This document shows positions 59,170 to 64,000 of a stretch of 64,000 nucleotides of DNA, one piece after another. Numbering within the stretch: the first letter of the stretch is position 1; each line of letters starts with the position of its first letter. The stretch is from Kitasatospora herbaricolor. GTDB lineage: Bacteria > Actinomycetota > Actinomycetes > Streptomycetales > Streptomycetaceae. The notes below the pieces were generated by a model. It was not told the origin of the DNA. It did no database searches and saw only the letters and a program-made list of their open reading frames with translations. Made by a program: the position numbers and the translations under genes. The DNA lies in assembly GCF_030813695.1 (NCBI RefSeq), contig NZ_JAUSVA010000003.1, positions 124,001 through 188,000 on the forward strand. Reading direction: 5' to 3'.

Positions 59170-59823
59170 ATGAGCCGTGGACTGCATCTGGCCGCCTACC
59201 TGCTGGCCTTCGACACCCGGGCCCGGTCGCTGCAGGACCGCCCCCGCGCCGGCTACCTGGTACGCGCCGGCGCCCTGGCCGAACTCGCCGACCGGGGGGC
59301 CGCCACCGAGGACGGGGCCGGCCGCGTCCAGGTCACCCTCGCGGATCCCACCGGCGACCGCGTCCTGGACGCGCTGCTCACCGAGCTGGGCGAACGGCCC
59401 CGCAGCTGGAAGTCGTGGATCAGGCGCAGCCGCGAGGACACGCTGGAGGCCGTCGAGGAGCAGCTCACCGTCCTCGGCGTCACGACCATGGCCGACCGGG
59501 ACCCGCACGGCCCCGTCGAGCCGCACCGGCGGGTGGCGCTCAAGGATCCGCGCGAGGCCCTGGACCTGCAGGTGCGGGTGGCCGGGCTCGTCCGCGGCGG
59601 GGCGCCGCTGGCGCAGGTTTCGTACGCCGATGCCGTCCTGGCGGCGCTCGCCGCCCACGGGCACCTGCGCCTGGTGCTCTCACGCCACGACCGCAAGGCC
59701 CACGCCCGGCGGATCGACCACCTCACCGACCGGCTCGCCGACCGGACGCCGGGCCTCGCCCGGGCCGTGACCCGGCTGAACCTGACCATGATCGCCGGGC
59801 AGGGCGGCATCGGCGGCGGCTAG
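59170..59823 (+). CDS. GPP34 (GOLPH3/VPS74-like) family protein
   Basis: 217 aa. ATG at 59170 ('MSRGLHLAAYLLAFDTRARS'). Contains 'GYLVRAGALAELADRGAATE', 'GDRVLDALLTELGERPRSWK', 'SWIRRSREDTLEAVEEQLTV', 'ARAVTRLNLTMIAGQGGIGG', the GPP34 pattern. In eukaryotes the family binds PI4P and Golgi enzymes; in actinobacteria its role is unknown, perhaps membrane or lipid related. The frame stops at 59821-59823 immediately before the MepB stump. Confidence 0.85.
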   Translation: MSRGLHLAAYLLAFDTRARSLQDRPRAGYLVRAGALAELADRGAATEDGAGRVQVTLADPTGDRVLDALLTELGERPRSWKSWIRRSREDTLEAVEEQLTVLGVTTMADRDPHGPVEPHRRVALKDPREALDLQVRVAGLVRGGAPLAQVSYADAVLAALAAHGHLRLVLSRHDRKAHARRIDHLTDRLADRTPGLARAVTRLNLTMIAGQGGIGGG

Positions 59824-59828
59824 AGCAA

Positions 59829-60067
59829 AATTGGCCGGCCTTGGTGGGGGTCGTCCTGGCCGTGCGGAATCGGATGGAGAGTCCGTCAAGAGTGAACTCG
59901 TGGGCGGCGTAGGCGGCGCCCTCGGCTTCGGGCACGGGCTGGGAGCAGGTGAACCCGCAGGAGTCGTAGACGAGTGCCTTCGCCGCACTGAGATCTCCGT
60001 GGGTCGGGGCGGTGTTCAGCCACGGTTGGGGAGGGAGATCGGACGGGTGCTCGCGGTTCGTCGGCAT
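59829..60067 (-). pseudogene. MepB-like protein, cut off in the middle
   Basis: ATG at 60067: MPTNREHPSDLPPQPWLNTA, 'DLSAAKALVYDSCGFTCSQP', 'VPEAEGAAYAAHEFTLDGLS', 'IRFRTARTTPTKAGQF'. MepB proteins continue here with 'VTLWKR...' and about 90 more residues, but the sequence switches to the end of the GPP34 gene. The deletion junction is at about 59829. The start half is intact, so a truncated product could be made. Confidence 0.75.
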
Positions 60068-60268
60068 TCGTCCACCCTGTCACGGTTGCTCGGCCGCAGT
60101 CGGTTCGGTCCGGCGTCGCGGTGGCGGGCCGGCCCGCGGGGACGGGCCCCGGATAGCCGACGGGACGGCTCCAGCGTTTGACCGGGGGCCGGGTCGGGCG
60201 TGCGATGGAAGGTGGGCGGGCGGGTGCAAGGTGCCCGTTCCGCGGCGGACCGGGACGGAGGCGCAGCG

Positions 60269-60871
60269 ATGTACGTCCGCACGATCTATCTGACCGGTGA
60301 TCCGGCGCTGGCCGACGGGGCACTGGAGGGGTTGAAGGCGAAGTCCGTCCAGTCGCTCTCCGGCCAGGCGGGTTACCGGGGGTTCAGCATCTTCTCGGAC
60401 CGGCGGCTGGGGAAGATCCTGCTGGGCTCGTGGTGGGAGAGCGCGCAGAACGAGCGGGACAGCTGGACGGCGCTGCACGAGCGGCGTCAGGAGCTGCTGA
60501 GCGTGTTCGGCGGCACGGTCACCGTGGGTGGCTGGGAGGCCGCGGTGTTCCGCCGGGGCGACGCGCAGCCGGGGGCGGGGTTCCGGCTGGTGCGGCTGGC
60601 CTTCGACCCGGCGGCGGCCGGCCGGCTGGTGGAGACGTTCGAGGCGAGCGCGCTGCCCGGGCTGGAGTCGCTGGAGGGGTTCAGCGGCGGCGCGCTGCTG
60701 ATCGACCGGGCGCGCGGGACCGGGAGCGTCGGCGCGATCTTCCGCGACCGCGCCGCGCTGGAGGCTTCCCGGGGACCGCAGGCGCAGCTGCGTTCGAAGG
60801 TGGCGCAGGCGTCGGGTGTGCAGGTGCAGGCGTTGGAGGAGTTCGACGTCGAGCTCCTCCACCGGCCGTAG
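60269..60871 (+). CDS. Antibiotic-biosynthesis-monooxygenase-like (dimeric alpha/beta barrel) protein
   Basis: 200 aa from an ATG at 60269 with GGAGG seven bases upstream. Two similar halves, each a ferredoxin-like ABM-type domain: 'YVRTIYLTGDPALADGALEG', 'GYRGFSIFSDRRLGKILLGS', 'WWESAQNERDSWTALHERRQ', and 'FRLVRLAFDPAAAGRLVETF', 'GFSGGALLIDRARGTGSVGA', 'IFRDRAALEASRG'. Function unknown. Its 3' end is duplicated at 63052-63170. Confidence 0.78.
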   Translation: MYVRTIYLTGDPALADGALEGLKAKSVQSLSGQAGYRGFSIFSDRRLGKILLGSWWESAQNERDSWTALHERRQELLSVFGGTVTVGGWEAAVFRRGDAQPGAGFRLVRLAFDPAAAGRLVETFEASALPGLESLEGFSGGALLIDRARGTGSVGAIFRDRAALEASRGPQAQLRSKVAQASGVQVQALEEFDVELLHRP

Positions 60872-61020
60872 AGCGGCCGTAACCGGCAGGGGTCCGGCAG
60901 GGGTCCGGCGCCGGGTGCTGCCCGGCGCCGGACAGGCCGGCGGCCGGCGGCCGGCGCCGGCGTGAGGGCGGGGGCGGCTCGGCGGGGTTCGTGCCGGGTG
61001 CCGTCGGCGACGGCGTGCCG
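60787..61020. repeat. Left copy of ~230-bp degenerate direct repeat
   Basis: Runs from the 3' end of the monooxygenase-like gene through an intergenic GC-rich stretch into a word matching the 3' end of the ECF41 sigma gene (GTTCGTGCCGGGTGCCGTCG at about 60988). Matches 63052-63262 with scattered changes and small indels. Confidence 0.75.
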
Positions 61021-61104
61021 CCGCGCGGTGTGCCTCGGCGGGAACGATGCTCCGGTGGACGGTCCGCGGACGGGGCCCGGTCGCGGTGTCGGGTCGTCAG
61101 CTCC

Positions 61105-62325
61105 TCAGGCGGTCGCCTTGAGGGTGTCGTCGAGCCAGTCGTAGATGCGGGCCTGGGTCAGGCGCATGGCGCCGGGGTGGCAGTGGGCGCCGGCGCCTTC
61201 CTCGGCGGTGAACATCATCAGGGTCTTGGGGCAGGTGAGGTGCTCGTAGAGCTGTTCGGGCTGGCCCTTGAAGAACATGTCGTCCTCGGCGTCGCAGACG
61301 AGGGTGGGGCACTGGATCCGTTCGGCGATGCCGCCGGCGAGGGTGTAGTCGAGGTAGGAGGCGTTGAAGGCCCGGGGGGTGTCGACGCCCATGACGTACA
61401 TGCCGTGGTTGATCGCCCAGCGGGCGATCGGGTCCTTGGTCATGATCTGTTCGAGGGCGGTGTCGAGTTCGGGTGCGGACTGCGCGCGCAGGAGCCGCTC
61501 GGCCTCCTCGCGGGTGCCGGGGATGTTGCGGACGGAGGTCTGGCCGAGGTCGTAGAGGCCGTCGACGGCGATCAGCGCGGCCAGGCGGTGTTCGAACGCG
61601 GCGGCCCGGGGGGCGAGTATCCCGCCCATGCTGATGCCGAGGAGCGCGATGCGGCTGTTGTCGACGTCCGGGAGGGTCTCGGCGAAGTCCACGACGGGGG
61701 TGACGACGTTCTCCCAGTCGGGGCGGAACACCAGGCCCTCGTGGTGGCGCGGGCCGGGCATGCCGGGGCCGTCGAAGACCAGCACGGTGTAGCCGCGCTC
61801 GACGCCGGCCATCGCCCCGAAGAAGTGCAGTTCCTCCGCGGTGCCGTCGAAGCCGTTGTGCATGATCAGCGTCGGCCGCGGGGTCGCGGAGTCGTCGACG
61901 CGGTACAGGTAGCCCGGCAGGGTGGTGCCCTCGTAGGGGATCTCGACCGGCTCGATGATCGGGGTGAACAGCGCGGCCGCCGCTCGGAAGCAGGCCACGC
62001 TGCGGTCGTAGGCGTGGTCGTGACGCGGGTCGCTGGGGTGGCCGTGCAGGAAGAACTCGGCCGACCGGTAGTAGTTCGACGCCCGCAGGAACCCGTCCCG
62101 GGCACTCACCCGGTGACCGGCCGCCAGCGCCTTCCCGGCCTGGCCGGACACCCGGTCGGCGGTGGCGAGCCACTCGGTGTACCAGCTGGCGTAGTCGCCC
62201 TCGGTGATGCGCTCGCCGGTGGCGACGACCTCGCCGAAGTCGGCCCCGCCGTAGGCGATGTGACTCATCGAGCGCAGGGTCTCGTACCAGAACTGGATGT
62301 TGTTCGGGAACAGCAGCTGCTTCAT
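61105..62325 (-). CDS. Alpha/beta hydrolase (FrsA/dienelactone-type, 2,6-DHPON hydrolase-like)
   Basis: 406 aa. ATG at 62325 with GAGGAG six bases upstream. Helical N-terminal third, then the hydrolase: 'EIPYEGTTLPGYLYRVDDSA', 'TLIMHNGFDGTAEELHFFGA', 'GYTVLVFDGPGMPG', nucleophile elbow GISMGG ('RIALLGISMGGILAPRAAAF'), Asp in 'TLVCDAEDDMFFKGQ' and His in 'GAGAHCHPGAM'. Family members cleave C-C or ester bonds in catabolic pathways. Divergent from a TetR gene with tandem operators. Confidence 0.9.
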   Translation of the reverse strand: MKQLLFPNNIQFWYETLRSMSHIAYGGADFGEVVATGERITEGDYASWYTEWLATADRVSGQAGKALAAGHRVSARDGFLRASNYYRSAEFFLHGHPSDPRHDHAYDRSVACFRAAAALFTPIIEPVEIPYEGTTLPGYLYRVDDSATPRPTLIMHNGFDGTAEELHFFGAMAGVERGYTVLVFDGPGMPGPRHHEGLVFRPDWENVVTPVVDFAETLPDVDNSRIALLGISMGGILAPRAAAFEHRLAALIAVDGLYDLGQTSVRNIPGTREEAERLLRAQSAPELDTALEQIMTKDPIARWAINHGMYVMGVDTPRAFNASYLDYTLAGGIAERIQCPTLVCDAEDDMFFKGQPEQLYEHLTCPKTLMMFTAEEGAGAHCHPGAMRLTQARIYDWLDDTLKATA

Positions 62326-62345
62326 CGGGCACTCCTCAAAGCCGT

Positions 62346-62418
62346 TAAGCACGGATCTGTGCTTACGACGAGAACCGTAGCCCCTCCGGACACTTGAAGC
62401 AAACATCTGTGCTTACGA
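62346..62418. promoter_or_regulatory. Tandem operators between hydrolase and TetR genes
   Basis: Site 1: inverted repeat TAAGCAC, GGATCT, GTGCTTA (62346-62365). The 14-base word ATCTGTGCTTACGA occurs at 62355-62368 and again at 62405-62418, 50 bases (about five turns) apart. TACGAT at 62414-62419 would act as -10 for the TetR gene, whose GTG at 62426 would then be leaderless. Confidence 0.75.
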
Positions 62419-62425
62419 TGTGGGG

Positions 62426-63022
62426 GTGACTCCGAAGGAACTGACCACACGCATCCGCAAGAGCCCCGAACAGGTCCGCGCGGCCGTCCACCAGGCGGTC
62501 ATCGACCTGCTCTGCGACCCGAAGGGCGAAGACCTCACCATCCCCGCGATCGCCGGGCGCGCCGGCGTCAACCACACCAGCGTCTACCGGCGCTGGGGCA
62601 GCCTCGACACACTTCTGGCCGACATGGTCACCACCCGCCTCGAACGCGACTCGCCGCTGAACGACACCGGCACCCTGCGCGGCGACCTCCTGGCCTGGGC
62701 CGAAGCCAGCGTCGCAAGCATCCGCACCGCCGAAGGGCGCGCCCTCGTGCGCGCCGTCGTCCTGTCCATGCCGAACAGCGCCCAGGCCCAGGACGAGCGC
62801 GCGCAGCACTTCCGGCGCCGGATGCACTCCATCGAGCAGATCCGCCATCGGGCCACGGCCCGGGGCGAGAACCCGCCGCCCCTGGAGCAGATCCTCGACC
62901 AGCTCATCGCACCGTTCTACCTGCGGGCGATCTTCGGCATCGACCCGCCGGCCACCGGCTACCCCGAACTCCTCGTCGACAGACTGCTCGGCAACGCACG
63001 TGCGGATCCTGCCGTCGACTGA
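62426..63022 (+). CDS. TetR-family repressor
   Basis: 198 aa from the GTG at 62426; an in-frame GTG at 62420 is possible but overlaps the likely -10. 'SPEQVRAAVHQAVIDLLCDP', 'LTIPAIAGRAGVNHTSVYRR', 'WGSLDTLLADMVTTRLERDS' make the helix-turn-helix. Divergent from the hydrolase gene; the tandem operators suggest cooperative repression of both. Part of a two-gene cassette flanked by degenerate direct repeats. Confidence 0.9.
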   Translation: MTPKELTTRIRKSPEQVRAAVHQAVIDLLCDPKGEDLTIPAIAGRAGVNHTSVYRRWGSLDTLLADMVTTRLERDSPLNDTGTLRGDLLAWAEASVASIRTAEGRALVRAVVLSMPNSAQAQDERAQHFRRRMHSIEQIRHRATARGENPPPLEQILDQLIAPFYLRAIFGIDPPATGYPELLVDRLLGNARADPAVD

Positions 63023-63051
63023 CATCCATAAGAGCATCGCCGTGCGGGCGC

Positions 63052-63262
63052 GGACGGACTCGAAGGCGGCGCAGGCGTCGGGTGTGCGGTGCAGGCGTCG
63101 GAGGAGTTCGACGTCGAACTCCTCCACCGGCCGTGGACCGACCGTAACCGGCAGGGTCCGGCGCCGCCCGGGCCGGCCCGGGCGCGGCGGCCGGGCGCGG
63201 CGGCGTGAGGCCGGGGCGGCTCAGCGGAGTTCGTGCCGGGTGCCGTCGGCGACGGCGTGCAG
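63052..63262. repeat. Right copy of the direct repeat; includes a stump of the monooxygenase-like gene
   Basis: 'TCGAAGGCGGCGCAGGCGTC' and 'GAGGAGTTCGACGTCGAACT' match the last ~30 codons of the gene at 60269-60871, but the frame is broken by a one-base loss near 63087. It continues through the same GC-rich spacer into the real 3' end of the sigma gene. Confidence 0.75.
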
Positions 63263-64000
63263 CTTGTCCGGGTTGGCCACGTTGTGGATGGTCCGGATGC
63301 GGCCCTCCGGGTCGAAGTCGAAGGTGAGCGTGGCGACCACGCGGTCCGGGCCGCGGAAGACCACGCCCGGGCCGCCGTTGATCCAGGTGAGTTCGGCCCG
63401 CATCCGCCCGGGCTCGACGCCCTGGTAGGTCACGGTGCCGAGCGCGGCGAACCAACGGGCCACGGTCTCCAGGCCGACGACCGGCTTGAGGGCCTGGCGG
63501 ACCTTGCCGCCGCCGTCGGTCCACACGGTCACGTCCGGGGAGAGCAGTTCCATCAGGGTGTTGATGTCGCCGCCGGTCGCCGCCGCGAGGAAGCGCTCGG
63601 TGACGTCGCGTTGGCGGGTGCGGTCGGCCGTGAAGCGGGGGCGGCGGGCCTGGACGTGCTCGCGGGCGCGGTGCGCGGCCTGCCGGACGGCCGGTTCGGA
63701 GCGTTCCACGGCCTGCGCGATCTCCGCGTGGCTGAAGGCGAAGACCTCCTTCAGGACGAAGACCGCCCGCTCCAGGGGGCTCAGCGTCTCCAGGACGACC
63801 AGCAGGGCCGTGGAGACGGAGTCCGCGGTGGCGAGGCCGTCGGCGGTGTCGGGGCCGGTGAGGATCGGCTCGGGCAGCCACGGCCCGACGTAGGTCTCGC
63901 GCCTGTGGCGGGTGGAGCGCAGCCGTTCCATCGCCAGGTTGGAGATGATCCGGGTCAGGTAGGCCTTGGGGTCGGCGACCTGGGAGCGGTCGGCCGACGA
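63221..64000 (-). CDS. ECF41-type (SigJ-like) sigma factor with SnoaL-like C-terminus, 5' end beyond window
   Basis: 260 codons to the right edge. Sigma2 end 'VADPKAYLTRIISNLAMERL', sigma4 'LETLSPLERAVFVLKEVFAF', 'SHAEIAQAVERSEPAVRQAA', then a SnoaL-like domain: 'RQRDVTERFLAAATGGDINT', 'LMELLSPDVTVWTDGGGKVR', 'VVARWFAALGTVTYQGV', ending 'RTIHNVANPDKLHAVADG'. In ECF41 proteins the C-terminal domain controls sigma activity. No DGGG/NPDKL lesions. The WLPEP motif ('YVGPWLPEPIL') typical of this group is present. Confidence 0.93.
   Translation of the reverse strand, partial: SSADRSQVADPKAYLTRIISNLAMERLRSTRHRRETYVGPWLPEPILTGPDTADGLATADSVSTALLVVLETLSPLERAVFVLKEVFAFSHAEIAQAVERSEPAVRQAAHRAREHVQARRPRFTADRTRQRDVTERFLAAATGGDINTLMELLSPDVTVWTDGGGKVRQALKPVVGLETVARWFAALGTVTYQGVEPGRMRAELTWINGGPGVVFRGPDRVVATLTFDFDPEGRIRTIHNVANPDKLHAVADGTRHELR

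Noticed and set aside
63000..63428. Plus-strand 142-codon frame over the repeat and the sigma gene end
   Set aside because: Covers the degenerate duplicate and runs antisense to the sigma factor; no gene features.

Overview
The window is high-GC actinobacterial DNA. Codon usage, the KorSA/RepSA/Int element, the T7SS-type EspC/DUF1023 genes, the CU044_5270-type sigma partner and the many GTG starts all point to a Streptomyces/Kitasatospora-type chromosome. It looks like an accessory or sub-telomeric arm rather than core: hardly any housekeeping genes, many regulators and repeat-protein genes, many decayed genes and several mobile-element scars. No tRNA, rRNA or CRISPR array was seen.

Layout. 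0-9.4 kb: 5' part of a secreted DNRLRE/RHS-type protein (runs off the left edge), a BMP-like lipid-anchored or membrane protein, a multiply frameshifted membrane-protein gene, a large beta-propeller/metzincin protein and a wrecked ECF sigma gene. 9.5-12 kb: a VapBC-like toxin-antitoxin operon with a clear operator, a 342-bp shrunken IS with terminal inverted repeats, a STAS protein and a MerR regulator. 12-15.5 kb: a 650-bp degenerate repeat tract and small paralogous or decayed ORFs. 15.5-20.4 kb: an FtsX-type ABC exporter operon ending in its own TetR gene, then an HTH/coiled-coil/membrane protein. 21-29.3 kb: HEAT protein, EspC/alpha-beta-hydrolase/lipoprotein operon, a crystallin-fold protein and an ECF sigma/CU044_5270 pair. 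29.3-34 kb: broken Fic gene, a compact Rho homologue and a DUF4157-plus-papain-like protease resembling an eCIS cargo. 34-46.5 kb: a run of SUKH, DUF1963, WD40, TPR-like and zinc-ribbon genes, a small-membrane-protein/solute-binding lipoprotein operon and two IS5-type remnants. 46.7-50.4 kb: YciI plus DUF6596 sigma factor, and a divergent quinone-oxidoreductase/TetR pair. 50.7-56.9 kb: a mobile-element graveyard with a TnpB element next to a low-GC decapitated toxin and its immunity gene, a RepSA gene joined to the 3' end of an integrase, a frameshifted KorSA-like gene and a scrambled second integrase. 57-64 kb: cupin, saccharopine-dehydrogenase-like and GPP34 genes, a MepB stump, a monooxygenase-like gene, a hydrolase/TetR cassette flanked by degenerate direct repeats, and the 3' part of an ECF41-type sigma gene at the right edge.

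The most striking items are the DUF4157-papain-like protease, the second Rho, the RepSA/Int deletion junction, the truncated toxin-immunity pair beside TnpB, and the repeat-flanked hydrolase/TetR cassette. At least a dozen genes carry single-base lesions; whether all are true pseudogenes or some are assembly errors cannot be settled from sequence alone. All family names come from reading translated sequence by eye, not from database searches.
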